DNA of 64,000 bases, taken from DASRIA01 sp963816975. Its GTDB lineage: Bacteria > Actinomycetota > Thermoleophilia > Solirubrobacterales > JBBDJG01. Positions 23,135 to 32,559 of the stretch are shown one piece after another. The position numbers were made by a program, and so were the translations under genes. The notes beneath the pieces are model-generated. The model ran no database searches. It was not told the origin of the DNA and was given only the letters and a program-made list of their open reading frames with translations. The DNA lies in the NCBI GenBank assembly GCA_963816975.1, contig CAWFMD010000001.1:248001-312000 (forward strand), written 5' to 3'. Position 1 is the stretch's first letter; each line of letters starts with the position of its first letter.

Positions 23135-24064
23135 ATGAGCAGGCCCCCGATCCAGGCGGCGGGCGGGATTGTGTGGCGTGTCGGGGACGGCGCGAACCCG
23201 GGGAAGGTCGAGGTGGCGATCATCCACCGGCCGCGTTACGACGACTGGAGCATCCCGAAGGGCAAGCTCGCGCCGGGAGAATCTCACCTCGAAGGGGCGA
23301 TCCGGGAAGTCCACGAGGAGACCGGCTACCGCGTCCAGCCGGGCCGGTCGCTGGGCGAGGTCCGCTATCTGAAGGAATCGGCCGGCGCGGCGCGGGAGAA
23401 GGTCGTCCACTACTGGGCGATGCGGGCGATCGGGGGTGCGTTCAGCCCCAACCGCGAGGTCGACGAGATGCGCTGGCTCACGATCGACGATGCCCGCACC
23501 ATTGTCACGCGTGGAAGTGACCGCGACGTGCTGGAGCGCTTCGCGCAGCGGCCCCCGTTGACGGGCTCGGTACTGCTCGTGCGCCACGCCAGCGCCGGCA
23601 GCCGCTCGAAGTGGGACGGCGACGATCGGCTGCGCCCGCTCGACGAATGCGGTGAAGAGCAGGCCGAGGAGCTGGTGCGCCTGCTCTCGCGATTCGAGGT
23701 GGACGAGATCCGGTCCGCCGACTATGTGCGCTGCGCCGATACCGTCAGGCCGCTGAGCGAGTCGCTCGGCGTCCGTGCGACCGAGGATCCGCTGCTCGGC
23801 GAGCGGGGCTTCCCCGGGCACGAGCACGAGGCCGTGAACCTGATCCGCAAGCTCGGCAGGCCGGGGCGTGCAGCGGTGGCGTGCAGCCAGGGCGGTGTGA
23901 TCGACGAGCTGGTCGAGCGCCTGGCGGACGCAGACGAGATCGAGGTGGGCGCGCCGTTCAACCTGAAGAAGGGCGGGGTCTGGGCGCTGAGCTTCGACGA
24001 CCACCGGCTGGTGGGCGCCGAGCGCCTTCCGCCACCCGCGGTGAGCGCCCCCGCAGCCGATTGA
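23135..24064 (+). CDS. mutT1: MutT1-like Nudix hydrolase fused to a histidine phosphatase domain
   Basis: 309 residues. The Nudix box is complete (Gly48 to Val68: GESHLEGAIREVHEETGYRV, with REVHEE at 57-62). Residues ~145-305 form a phosphoglycerate-mutase-like histidine phosphatase domain with LLVRHAS (Arg150, His151) and further motifs DEIRSADYVRCADT and ACSQGGVIDELV; the last carries Gln instead of the usual second catalytic His (GHGG/SHGG), so phosphatase activity may be altered. Mycobacterial MutT1 has this same two-domain layout and hydrolyses 8-oxo-dGTP and diadenosine polyphosphates. Same strand as ppk and CYTH-CHAD, so probably cotranscribed. Confidence 0.88.
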   Translation: MSRPPIQAAGGIVWRVGDGANPGKVEVAIIHRPRYDDWSIPKGKLAPGESHLEGAIREVHEETGYRVQPGRSLGEVRYLKESAGAAREKVVHYWAMRAIGGAFSPNREVDEMRWLTIDDARTIVTRGSDRDVLERFAQRPPLTGSVLLVRHASAGSRSKWDGDDRLRPLDECGEEQAEELVRLLSRFEVDEIRSADYVRCADTVRPLSESLGVRATEDPLLGERGFPGHEHEAVNLIRKLGRPGRAAVACSQGGVIDELVERLADADEIEVGAPFNLKKGGVWALSFDDHRLVGAERLPPPAVSAPAAD

Positions 24065-24118
24065 CCAAGCGCGCGGCGGCGCCTCAAGTCCACGTGCCCA
24101 GCAGTCGATGGGCTCCAC

Positions 24119-25336
24119 ATGGGAAGCGCCCCAGCCGGGCGGTCTCCGCTCGAGACGACTCGCACCCCGCCCGCGGATGGGGCGGGCTTCGCGCTGCGCG
24201 GCCTGCTGCCGTTCCTGTTTGCGCTGGCCGCTCCCGTTTGCGCGGGGCTGTGGGCGGGTGCGCCCGCGGTCTTCACGGTCGCAACCGGGGTCGCCGTGAT
24301 CGTGTGCTGGCGGCTGCACGCAAACGTGCGCCGGGCCGCGGCCGCGACCGAGCTGGCGCTGCGCGCGAGTCAGCACCGCCTGCTCGAGGAGCAGTCCACG
24401 CTGCGCCTCGTGGCGGCCGTCACCCGTGACATCGCCACCAAACCGGACGCGCGATCGAGCATCTGCGCGGCGACCGTGCAGGTCGTCGGATGCAGCTTCG
24501 CGGGCCTCTGGGAGCGCAGCGGAGACGACCGGCTGGTGCTGACCGCGTGCGACGGCGCCGACCTGAACGTGGGCGAGATCATCCACCTCGGAAAGGAGCA
24601 GTCCGGCGCCGCGATCACGTTCCTCTCGGGCAGCCGCTTCTTCGTCCCGGACACACGCGGCCATCCAGCGGTGTCGCAGCGCATGGTCGAGCTCACGGGA
24701 GCGCACTCGGTCCTGTTCGAGCCGGTCCGCCGGGGCGATCAGGTCGTGGCAGTGCTCGCGCTCTGCTGGACGCGCGCGGTGGCAGCGCTGTCCGCGCGTG
24801 AGCAGTCGGCAGTCGCGCTGCTGGCCGCCGAGACGTCGGTCGCGGTGGAACGCAGCGACATGGTGGCCCAGCTCGCGGCGCTTGCGCGCACCGACCCCCT
24901 CACCGGCCTGGCGAACCGGCGCGTCTGGGAGGAGCGCCTACCGCTCGAGATCGCGCGCGCGCGACGCAGCGGCGAGTCGCTCTCGCTGCTGGTCATCGAC
25001 CTCGACGGCTTCAAGGAGATCAACGATCGCGGCGGTCATCAGTCCGGAGACCGGGTGCTGAAGGAGGTTGCCGCTTCCTGGCGCGGTGTGGTCCGTTCCT
25101 CGGACCATCTGGCGCGGATCGGCGGCGACGAGTTCGTCGTGCTGCTGCCGGCATGTCGCGCCGCCGCCGCGGCCGGGCTCGCGGATCGCCTGCGCGACGT
25201 GATGCCGGACGATCTGACGTGCTCCGTCGGAGCGGTGGAATGGGCGGGCGACGACGCCGAGGAGTTTCTGGCCCGCGGAGACGCCGCGCTTTACGCCGCG
25301 AAGGCGGAGGGGCGCGACCGCACCACGGTGCGGTAG
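24119..25336 (+). CDS. Diguanylate cyclase with TM region and GAF-like domain
   Basis: 405 residues. Two hydrophobic segments near residues 28-68 (LLPFLFALAAPVCAGLWAG; VFTVATGVAVIVCW) anchor it in the membrane. A GAF-like sensor spans about 95-240. The GGDEF domain begins DPLTGLANRRVWEERL; the active-site loop GGDEF is at 335-339, and the RSSD inhibitory site (RxxD) lies five residues before it, so product inhibition by c-di-GMP is expected. There is no EAL or HD-GYP domain. It follows mutT1 at 54 bp. Two further GGDEF proteins lie at 42078-43790 and 62028-64000. Confidence 0.88.
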   Translation: MGSAPAGRSPLETTRTPPADGAGFALRGLLPFLFALAAPVCAGLWAGAPAVFTVATGVAVIVCWRLHANVRRAAAATELALRASQHRLLEEQSTLRLVAAVTRDIATKPDARSSICAATVQVVGCSFAGLWERSGDDRLVLTACDGADLNVGEIIHLGKEQSGAAITFLSGSRFFVPDTRGHPAVSQRMVELTGAHSVLFEPVRRGDQVVAVLALCWTRAVAALSAREQSAVALLAAETSVAVERSDMVAQLAALARTDPLTGLANRRVWEERLPLEIARARRSGESLSLLVIDLDGFKEINDRGGHQSGDRVLKEVAASWRGVVRSSDHLARIGGDEFVVLLPACRAAAAAGLADRLRDVMPDDLTCSVGAVEWAGDDAEEFLARGDAALYAAKAEGRDRTTVR

Positions 25337-25339
25337 CGG

Positions 25340-26035
25340 CTACGCAGCTACTCCGCCGGGCCGCGAGGCATCGGTGAACTCGCGGAACTCACCCGAGATC
25401 ACGAAGGCGATCTGCTCGCCGATGTCGACGGTGTGATCGCCGATGCGCTCGATGTAGCGGGCGATCAGCATCACGTGCGCGGCCCACTCACGGGAATGTG
25501 GATCGCTGCCCCCGGCCTCGACCGCCTCCTGGAAGATCTGGCGGTTGAGCGAGTCGATCACGTCGTCCTGGCTGACGAGATTCTCGGCCAGGTTCACGTT
25601 GCGCTGCTCGAACGCGATCTGGGCCTGCTTGAGCTGGTCGCGGGCCTGGTTGCCCGCTGCCTCGAGCTTCGGCATGATCTCGCCGATCTCGCTTGGCGCC
25701 TCGCCCATCAGCGGCACGAGCTTTGCGATGTTGACGGCCAGGTCACCGACGCGCTCGATGTGCATGATCGTGTGCAGCAGCGCCGCCACGAGCCGCAGGT
25801 CACTGGCCACCGGGCTCTGCCGTGCGAGCAGGCTGAGGATGCCCTGGTGCACGTCGAGGTAGCGGCCGTCGATGCGGTCGTCGCCCTCGATCACCATCAC
25901 GGCCAGCTCGGTGTCGCGGTTGATGACCGCCTCGATGGCCTGGTCGAGCGCCGCGCCCGCGAGGTCGATGGTGGACAGCGCCTCCTCTTCCAGCTCGCGC
26001 AGCTGCTCGTGGAACTCGATCCGGACCTCGGCCAC
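25340..26035 (-). CDS. phoU: Phosphate-transport regulator PhoU
   Basis: 231 residues, two three-helix PhoU repeats. Signature blocks: RIEFHEQLRELEEEAL, INRDTELAVMVIEGDDRIDG, RVGDLAVNIAKLVPLM and RYIERIGDHTVDIGEQIAFV (metal-binding E/D-rich ERxxD motifs). PhoU links the Pst transporter to the phosphate-response kinase and restrains the regulon when phosphate is plentiful. GTG start overlaps the pstB stop by one base (TAGTG). Last gene of pstS-pstC-pstA-pstB-phoU; it converges on the GGDEF gene with three bases between. Confidence 0.94.
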   Translation of the reverse strand: MAEVRIEFHEQLRELEEEALSTIDLAGAALDQAIEAVINRDTELAVMVIEGDDRIDGRYLDVHQGILSLLARQSPVASDLRLVAALLHTIMHIERVGDLAVNIAKLVPLMGEAPSEIGEIMPKLEAAGNQARDQLKQAQIAFEQRNVNLAENLVSQDDVIDSLNRQIFQEAVEAGGSDPHSREWAAHVMLIARYIERIGDHTVDIGEQIAFVISGEFREFTDASRPGGVAA

Positions 26036-26934
26036 TAACCCACTCTCCCCGTCACGTACTCCTCCGTGCGCTTGTTGTCGGGGTTCGTGAAGATCTTGTC
26101 GGTCTCGGCGTACTCGACGATGTGGCCGATCGTCACATCTCCGTCACGCACCTCGGGCATCAACACGGCGGTCATGTCCGAGACGCGCGCCGCCTGCTGC
26201 ATGTTGTGCGTGACGATCACGATCGAGTACCGGTCCTTCAGCTCCAGCATCAGGTCCTCGATCTTGGCGGTGGCGATCGGGTCGAGCGCCGAGCACGGCT
26301 CGTCCATCAGGATCACATCGGGCTCCACCGCGAGGCAGCGCGCGATGCACAGGCGCTGCTGCTGTCCGCCGGACAGCTGGTACGCGTTCTCCTTGAGACG
26401 GTCCTTGACCTCGTCCCACAAGGCGGCGCGGGTCAGCGCGCGCTCCACGATCGCGTCCATGTCGCCTGGCATGCCGATCACCCTGGGACCGAAGGCGATG
26501 TTGTCGTAGATCGACTTCGGGAACGGGTTGGGCTTTTGGAAGACCATGCCGATCAGCTTGCGCACCTCGACGGGATCGACGCCGGTGCCGTACAGGTCCT
26601 GTCCGTGGTACAGGATCGACCCGTCCACGGTGGCGCCGGTGATCAGGTCGTTCATGCGGTTGAAGCAGCGGATCAGGGTGCTCTTGCCACAGCCGGACGG
26701 TCCGATCAGCGCGGTGATCCGGTTGCGCCCGATGTCGAGGGTGATGTTGCGCACGGCCGGCGTGCCGTTGTACGCGACCCCGACCTCGCGGACCTCGAAG
26801 ATCGGCTCGGCGCGGCCCAGCGGCTGGTCCCCGCGCCTGCGGGTCTCGATGTGGGTGGTCGGATGGTCCTCGCGCTTGGACACCTGGTGTGCGGTCTGCT
26901 CCTGGGGTGGTTCGGTCATCTGTTCAGTCGGCAT
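26035..26934 (-). CDS. pstB: Phosphate ABC transporter ATP-binding protein PstB
   Basis: 299 residues from the ATG at 26934, which has AGGTGG upstream; the first ~45 residues are a hydrophilic extension before the usual PstB start at IFEVREVGVAYNG. All ABC motifs are present: Walker A IGPSGCGKST, Q-loop FQKPNPFP, signature LSGGQQQR, Walker B VILMDEP and H-loop VTHNM. The CFNRMNDL and SALDPIATAKIEDL blocks are specific to PstB. It powers phosphate import through PstC/PstA. The stop overlaps the phoU start by one base. Confidence 0.95.
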   Translation of the reverse strand: MPTEQMTEPPQEQTAHQVSKREDHPTTHIETRRRGDQPLGRAEPIFEVREVGVAYNGTPAVRNITLDIGRNRITALIGPSGCGKSTLIRCFNRMNDLITGATVDGSILYHGQDLYGTGVDPVEVRKLIGMVFQKPNPFPKSIYDNIAFGPRVIGMPGDMDAIVERALTRAALWDEVKDRLKENAYQLSGGQQQRLCIARCLAVEPDVILMDEPCSALDPIATAKIEDLMLELKDRYSIVIVTHNMQQAARVSDMTAVLMPEVRDGDVTIGHIVEYAETDKIFTNPDNKRTEEYVTGRVG

Positions 26935-26936
26935 CT

Positions 26937-27860
26937 TTACCACCTGCGTTGATACTTGTTCCTCAGCCATATGGCAAAGGCGTTCATTGTCAGCAGCAGA
27001 GCCAGCAGCACCAGGATCGCCGCGGCGGCCAGGAGCTTGAAGTCCGTTTGCGGCCGGGTCGTCCAGTTGAAGATCTGGATGGGCAGCGCCGTGAACTGGT
27101 CGGTCAACCCCGAGGGGTTGAACGGGACGAACACGATCGCGCCGATCAGGATCAGCGGCGCCGTCTCGCCGATTGCGCGGGACAGCGCGAGGATCGAGCC
27201 CGTCGCGATCCCGGGGATCGCGGAAGGCAGCACCTGCCGCCAGATCGTCTGCCAGCGCGTCGCGCCGAGCGCGAGCGCGCCCTCGCGGATCGAGGGCGGC
27301 ACCGCGCGGATGGCCTCGCGCGAGGCGATGATCACGATCGGCAGCACGAGCAGCGCCAGGGTGAGCGCGCCGGCCAGCAGCGCGCGGCCCAGCCCGATCG
27401 GCCCTCGCACCAGGAACGCCAGCCCCAGGATCCCGTACACGATCGAGGGCACGGCAGCGAGGTTCTGGATGTTGAGCTCGATCGCGCGGTTCCACCAGCG
27501 CTGGCGATCGGCGTACTCCTCCAGGTAGAGGGCGGCGCCCACCCCGATCGGGACGGTGATCAGCGCCACCAGGACCATCAGGTAGATGGTGCCCACCAGC
27601 GGCGACTGGATCCCGGCCCGGCTCGGCAGCGAGGACGGGAACGATGTCACGAAGTCCCAGCTGAGCTTCCCGAGGCCGTCCGAGGCCACCGTGATCAGGA
27701 GGATGATCAGGGTCGCGAAACCGATCAGCAAGCTGAAGATCAGCACGCCCTTGAACATGGCCCCCGTCACACGGTCGCGCTGGGAGGCGGCGCCCACGAA
27801 CCGCGCGCCGCCGTCCCCGGGAGCCGGGGCCGGCTGATACCGGAATCCGCCGAAGGTCAC
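26937..27860 (-). CDS. pstA: Phosphate ABC transporter permease PstA
   Basis: 307 residues, six predicted membrane helices. The EAA-type coupling motif is EGALALGATRWQTIWRQVLP, with SRAIGETAPLILIGA downstream, as in PstA. An unusually long cytoplasmic N-terminus (about 35 residues, Pro/Gly-rich) precedes the first helix. The GTG start overlaps the pstC stop (GTGA), and pstB follows with a 2-bp gap. Confidence 0.94.
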   Translation of the reverse strand: MTFGGFRYQPAPAPGDGGARFVGAASQRDRVTGAMFKGVLIFSLLIGFATLIILLITVASDGLGKLSWDFVTSFPSSLPSRAGIQSPLVGTIYLMVLVALITVPIGVGAALYLEEYADRQRWWNRAIELNIQNLAAVPSIVYGILGLAFLVRGPIGLGRALLAGALTLALLVLPIVIIASREAIRAVPPSIREGALALGATRWQTIWRQVLPSAIPGIATGSILALSRAIGETAPLILIGAIVFVPFNPSGLTDQFTALPIQIFNWTTRPQTDFKLLAAAAILVLLALLLTMNAFAIWLRNKYQRRW

Positions 27861-28804
27861 TCGTACACCTCGCGGTACTTGCGCACCAGCCGGATGCTGA
27901 CCACGTTCATGAGCAGCGTCGCGACGAACAGCGTGGCGCCGACGGCAAAGATCGTCTTGTACTCGACGCTGCCGGTCGGTACGTCACCGATGCCGACCTG
28001 CGCGATGTATGCGGTCATCGTCTGGATCGACTCCAGCGGATTGAACGTCAGCTTCGCCTGCTGACCGGCCGCGATCGCGACGATCATGGTCTCCCCGACG
28101 GCGCGCGAGACTCCCAGCACGAACGAGGCCACGATTCCCGACAAGGCGGCGGGCACCACGACGCGGGTGGAGACCTGCAGCTTCGAGGCGCCCAGCCCGT
28201 ACGCCCCTTCACGCAGCGACATGGGCACGGCCGCCATCGCGTCGTCGGACAGTGACGCGACCGTGGGCAGGATCATCACGCCCATCACGAGACCGGCGGC
28301 CAGGGCGTTGAACACCGTCACGTCGATGCCGATGTCCTGCAGGAACGGCGTGACCGCGGTCAGCGCGAAGTACCCATAGACCACGGTGGGAATGCCGGCG
28401 AGCACCTCGAGCGCGGGCTTCAGCCAGCGCCGGGCGGCCGGGCTGGCGTACTCCGACATGTAGATGGCGGCGCCCAACCCGAACGGGATTGCGACCAGGC
28501 AGGCCCACAGCGTCGTGCTCAGCGTCCCGGCGACCAGCGGCAGGACGCCGAAGCTGGAGGGCGTGAACAGCGGGGACCACTCCGTGCCGGTGAAGAACTC
28601 CCCGAGGCTCACTTGCTGGAAGAACTCGATCGCCGGTTGTGCCAGCGCGATCACGATGCCGATCGTGGTGAGGACCGATACGGCGGCGCACGCCAGCAGC
28701 ACGTACTTGATCGCGCGCTCGCCGTAGCGGGACCGCGAAACCGTCAGCCGGCGCGCAGGTGGCGCGCCGGCTGACGGTGCCTGGGCTGTGGTCGCAGCCT
28801 CCAA
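27857..28804 (-). CDS. pstC: Phosphate ABC transporter permease PstC
   Basis: 315 residues, six membrane helices. N-terminal cytoplasmic segment PPARRLTVSRSRYGERAIKY leads into the first helix. The PstC signature FGVLPLVAGTLSTTLWACLV and coupling motif REGAYGLGASKLQVSTRVVVP with VSRAVGETMIVAIAAG are present. It forms the channel with PstA. The gap to pstS is 8 bp, so cotranscription is expected. Confidence 0.94.
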   Translation of the reverse strand: MEAATTAQAPSAGAPPARRLTVSRSRYGERAIKYVLLACAAVSVLTTIGIVIALAQPAIEFFQQVSLGEFFTGTEWSPLFTPSSFGVLPLVAGTLSTTLWACLVAIPFGLGAAIYMSEYASPAARRWLKPALEVLAGIPTVVYGYFALTAVTPFLQDIGIDVTVFNALAAGLVMGVMILPTVASLSDDAMAAVPMSLREGAYGLGASKLQVSTRVVVPAALSGIVASFVLGVSRAVGETMIVAIAAGQQAKLTFNPLESIQTMTAYIAQVGIGDVPTGSVEYKTIFAVGATLFVATLLMNVVSIRLVRKYREVYE

Positions 28805-28812
28805 CTGTGGTC

Positions 28813-29751
<939 letters not shown>

Positions 29752-29819
29752 GCGCGCCCTCCTTTTGTCGTTTGACTCGTACACGCCATGCCAGGGTGGC
29801 GGGACGTCGAGAGAGGCTG

Positions 29820-29859
29820 GTTAAGACCGCGTGTCCGGCATGTGAAAATCCTGTGAAAC
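29820..29859 (-). promoter_or_regulatory. PHO-box-like array upstream of pstS: four 11-bp direct repeats
   Basis: On the minus strand, seven-base cores GTTTCAC (29859-29853), TTTTCAC (29848-29842), CGGACAC (29837-29831) and TCTTAAC (29826-29820) are spaced exactly 11 bp apart. This is the geometry of actinobacterial PhoP boxes and matches the array at 17869-17908 in number and spacing. It lies about 70 bp from the pstS start and about 50 bp from the divergent response-regulator gene. Confidence 0.7.
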
Positions 29860-29895
29860 GACAATCCGCAGCAGGTTTGCCGGCAGATCCGCCTC

Positions 29896-29901
29896 TAGAC
29901 T
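29896..29901 (+). promoter_or_regulatory. -10 box of the PhoB-like gene (leaderless)
   Basis: TAGACT is seven bases upstream of the GTG at 29909; the same hexamer occurs in the predicted mce promoter (43939-43944). No Shine-Dalgarno lies between. Confidence 0.5.
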
Positions 29902-29908
29902 GGCCCCA

Positions 29909-30718
29909 GTGGAACCGCTCGAAAGCGTTCCGATGGGTAACTCCGACGCGGCGCCGCCCAGCGCGGCTCCCGCGGCTGTCCGGCTCGCGATCATCGACTC
30001 GGACAGCGGGTTCGTGCGCGTCCTGGCCAAGCGGATCGGCGCCGTCGGCTGGCGGGCGCAGGTGCTCGGCAGCGCACCGCCGATCGAAGAGGTGCAGGCG
30101 ATGCGCCAGCACGCAATCGTGATCGACACCGCGATGCTGGGCTCGGAGGCGTGGACGTACCTCGGGCGCCTGTGCGCATCCTCCGCCAGCCAGGCGATCG
30201 TGGTCTGTACGGGCCCCACCTCCGTCGCCCAGCGAGTGCGCGGGCTGCGACTGGGCGCGGACGACTGGGTGACCAAGCCGTGTCACCCCGAGGAGGTGCT
30301 GGCGCGGGTCGAGGGCGCGCTGCGCGCGCGCCAGGCCGGCGCCACGACGGCCGAGTCCACGGCCCCGGTGGTGGCGGGCGAGCTGGAGATCCGGCCCGAC
30401 ATGTTCGAGGCCTTCGTGGGCGGGCGGTCCCTTGGCCTGACCCGCAGGGAGTTCGAGCTGCTTGTGCTGCTGGCGGGCTCGCAGGGTCGCGTGATCCCGC
30501 GCGAGCGGATCTATGAGCGGGTGTGGGGCTACCAGATGGCTCACGGCGACCGCTCCGTCGACGTGTTCGTGCGCAAGCTGCGGCGCAAGCTCGAGGCTGC
30601 GTCGCCCGGCTGGCGGTACGTGCACACGCATTTCGGGGTCGGGTACCGGTTCGACGCGCACGAGGCCGACGCCGAGCCGGAGCCGCCCGCGCCCTCTGCT
30701 AGCTTGCCACCGGCCTGA
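29909..30718 (+). CDS. PhoB/PhoP-like response regulator
   Basis: 269 residues. The receiver domain spans ~24-140: acidic residues Asp30 and Asp32 (IIDSDSG), phosphoacceptor Asp73 (VIDTAML), Thr101 and Lys123 (VTKPCHPEEV). A Trans_reg_C winged helix spans ~155-250 (LTRREFELLVLLA, DRSVDVFVRKLRRKL, HTHFGVGYRF). Divergent from pstS across a PHO-box-like array, so it is the probable phosphate-regulon activator. No histidine kinase gene lies in this window, so its kinase must be encoded elsewhere. The GTG start is leaderless by the -10 position; an internal ATG at 29933 is possible. A tail rich in Glu/Pro/Ala follows the DNA-binding domain. Confidence 0.88.
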   Translation: MEPLESVPMGNSDAAPPSAAPAAVRLAIIDSDSGFVRVLAKRIGAVGWRAQVLGSAPPIEEVQAMRQHAIVIDTAMLGSEAWTYLGRLCASSASQAIVVCTGPTSVAQRVRGLRLGADDWVTKPCHPEEVLARVEGALRARQAGATTAESTAPVVAGELEIRPDMFEAFVGGRSLGLTRREFELLVLLAGSQGRVIPRERIYERVWGYQMAHGDRSVDVFVRKLRRKLEAASPGWRYVHTHFGVGYRFDAHEADAEPEPPAPSASLPPA

Positions 30719-30743
30719 GGGTTACCCCCCGCGGCTGCCGCCG

Positions 30744-31364
30744 ATGGCCCGACTCAGCCTCGTTCCAAAAGACCGCGAATTCTTCCGCCTGTTCGACGAG
30801 GCGGGAGCCAACATCCTGCGCGCCGCGCAGCTGCTGGACCAGCTGATGAAGTCGTGGCCCGAGGCCGGCGGGCTGGGCCGGGACATCCTGATCTGCGAGC
30901 AGGAAGGCGACCGGATCACCCACGACATCATCCACCGTCTGAACAGCACGTCGGTGACACCCATCGACCGCGAGGACATCTTCTCGCTCGCGTCCGCGCT
31001 GGACGACGTGGTCGACTTCACGGAGGAGGCCGCCGACTTCATGGGCCTCTACAACATCGAGGCCCCGATGGAGCAGGCGCAGCTGCTCACCCGCATCCTC
31101 GAGGAAGCTTGCCGCAACATTGCGCAGGCCCTCACCCGGTTGCGTGGGTTCCAGGACATCAACCACTATCTGGTCGAAGTCAACAGGCTCGAGAACGAGG
31201 GCGACCGGATCACGCGCGAGGCGCTGGCCTCGCTGTTCAAGGGCGGCATCGATCCGATGGTCGTGATTCGCTGGAAGGACATCTTCGACCGCCTCGAAGA
31301 TGCGATCGACTCCTGTGAGAAGGTCGCCAACATTCTCGAGGGCATCGTCGTGAAGCACACCTGA
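30744..31364 (+). CDS. DUF47/PhoU-like phosphate transport regulator
   Basis: 206 residues, the all-helical DUF47 (YkaA/PhoU_div) family: MARLSLVPKDREFFRLFDEA, ICEQEGDRITHDIIHRLN, TPIDREDIFSLASALDDVVD and VNRLENEGDRITREALASLF. The paired EGDRITxD/E motifs are probable metal sites. Family members are found beside PiT transporters and are thought to control them. Here the PiT gene follows at 61 bp. Starts at an ATG 26 bp after the response-regulator stop, so it may be read from that promoter too. Confidence 0.9.
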   Translation: MARLSLVPKDREFFRLFDEAGANILRAAQLLDQLMKSWPEAGGLGRDILICEQEGDRITHDIIHRLNSTSVTPIDREDIFSLASALDDVVDFTEEAADFMGLYNIEAPMEQAQLLTRILEEACRNIAQALTRLRGFQDINHYLVEVNRLENEGDRITREALASLFKGGIDPMVVIRWKDIFDRLEDAIDSCEKVANILEGIVVKHT

Positions 31365-31425
31365 GCGCCGCGTCCCGGGTCACCGGGAGCGCGATCGGGC
31401 ATAACACACATTCGAAGAGAGGGCA

Positions 31426-32559
31426 ATGGACAGCGACCTTGTGCTTGTCATCGTCGTCGTGACCGCGCTCGCGTTCGACTTCACGAACGGGTTCCACGAC
31501 ACCGCGAACGTGGTCGCGACAGGGATCTCCACTCGCGCCGTTCCGCCCCGCGTGGCGGTCGCGGGTGCCGCCGTGCTCAACTTCGTGGGGGCGTTCATCT
31601 CGCTGGAGGTGGCCGCCACGGTCGCGAAGGGAATCGTGGACGCCGATCTGATCACGCCCACGATCGTGTTCGCCGGCCTGATCGGAGCGATCGCGTGGAA
31701 CCTGATCACCTGGTGGTACGGGCTGCCCTCCAGCTCCTCGCACGCCCTGATCGGCGGCGTGGTCGGCGCCGCGCTGGTCGCCGGAGGCACGGGGGCGGTG
31801 ATCGGTGACGGGCTGGTCGGGAAGGTGATGATCCCGGCTCTGATCGCGCCGACCCTGGCGTTCGTGGCCGCGGGGCTCGCGATCCTCTGCGCGTACTCGA
31901 TCATCGGCCGGTTGCGCCCCGCGGCGGTGAACCGCGGGTTCCGGTCAGGGCAGATCATCTCGGGCGGTCTGCTGGCCCTCTCGCACGGCACCAACGACGC
32001 GCAGAAGACGATGGGGATCATCACGCTGGCGCTGATCGCGAACGGGAACATCGCCGCGGACGACTTCCACGTCCCGACCTGGGTCGTGATCGCATCGGCG
32101 ACCGCGATTGCGCTCGGCACTTACGCCGGCGGCTGGCGCATCATCCGCACGCTCGGCACCCGCATCATCAAGATGGATCCTGCCCAAGGATTCGCCGCGC
32201 AGAGTGCGGGCGCAACAGTGATCCTCGCCTCGTCGCACTTCGGCTACCCGCTCTCCACGACGCACACCATCTCGGGCGCAGTGATGGGTGCGGGTGCCGC
32301 GAAGCGGCTTTCGGCAGTGCGCTGGGGCGTGGCCGGCAACATCGTGATGGCCTGGCTGCTCACGGTCCCGGCCGCAGGGGCGATCGGTGGCCTGGCCTAC
32401 GGGGTCACGCGGATATTCGGCACCGGTGCGCTCGGGCCGGTCGTCGTGTCGGTGCTCGCGATCGGCCTGATCGCAGCGATCTTCGGCCACCGCGCCCAGA
32501 CGGTGATGGAGGCTGCCGCGCCGGCGCCGCGGGCCGACCTCAGTGAGTCCCCGTCGTGA
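31426..32559 (+). CDS. pit: Low-affinity inorganic phosphate transporter, PiT family
   Basis: 377 residues, about ten membrane helices. Both duplicated PHO-4 signatures are present: FDFTNGFHDTANVVATGIST in the first half and LALSHGTNDAQKTMGIIT in the second. SSSSHALIGGVVGA and PLSTTHTISGAVMGAGAAKR are typical substrate-path repeats. PiT proteins cotransport metal-phosphate complexes with protons or sodium. Pairing with a DUF47 protein is standard in actinobacteria. RBS GAGAGGG precedes the ATG. Confidence 0.94.
   Translation: MDSDLVLVIVVVTALAFDFTNGFHDTANVVATGISTRAVPPRVAVAGAAVLNFVGAFISLEVAATVAKGIVDADLITPTIVFAGLIGAIAWNLITWWYGLPSSSSHALIGGVVGAALVAGGTGAVIGDGLVGKVMIPALIAPTLAFVAAGLAILCAYSIIGRLRPAAVNRGFRSGQIISGGLLALSHGTNDAQKTMGIITLALIANGNIAADDFHVPTWVVIASATAIALGTYAGGWRIIRTLGTRIIKMDPAQGFAAQSAGATVILASSHFGYPLSTTHTISGAVMGAGAAKRLSAVRWGVAGNIVMAWLLTVPAAGAIGGLAYGVTRIFGTGALGPVVVSVLAIGLIAAIFGHRAQTVMEAAAPAPRADLSESPS

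Noticed and set aside
24119..25336. Second c-di-GMP output domain in this cyclase
   Set aside because: No EAL or HD-GYP motif is present; the C-terminus ends just after the GGDEF domain.
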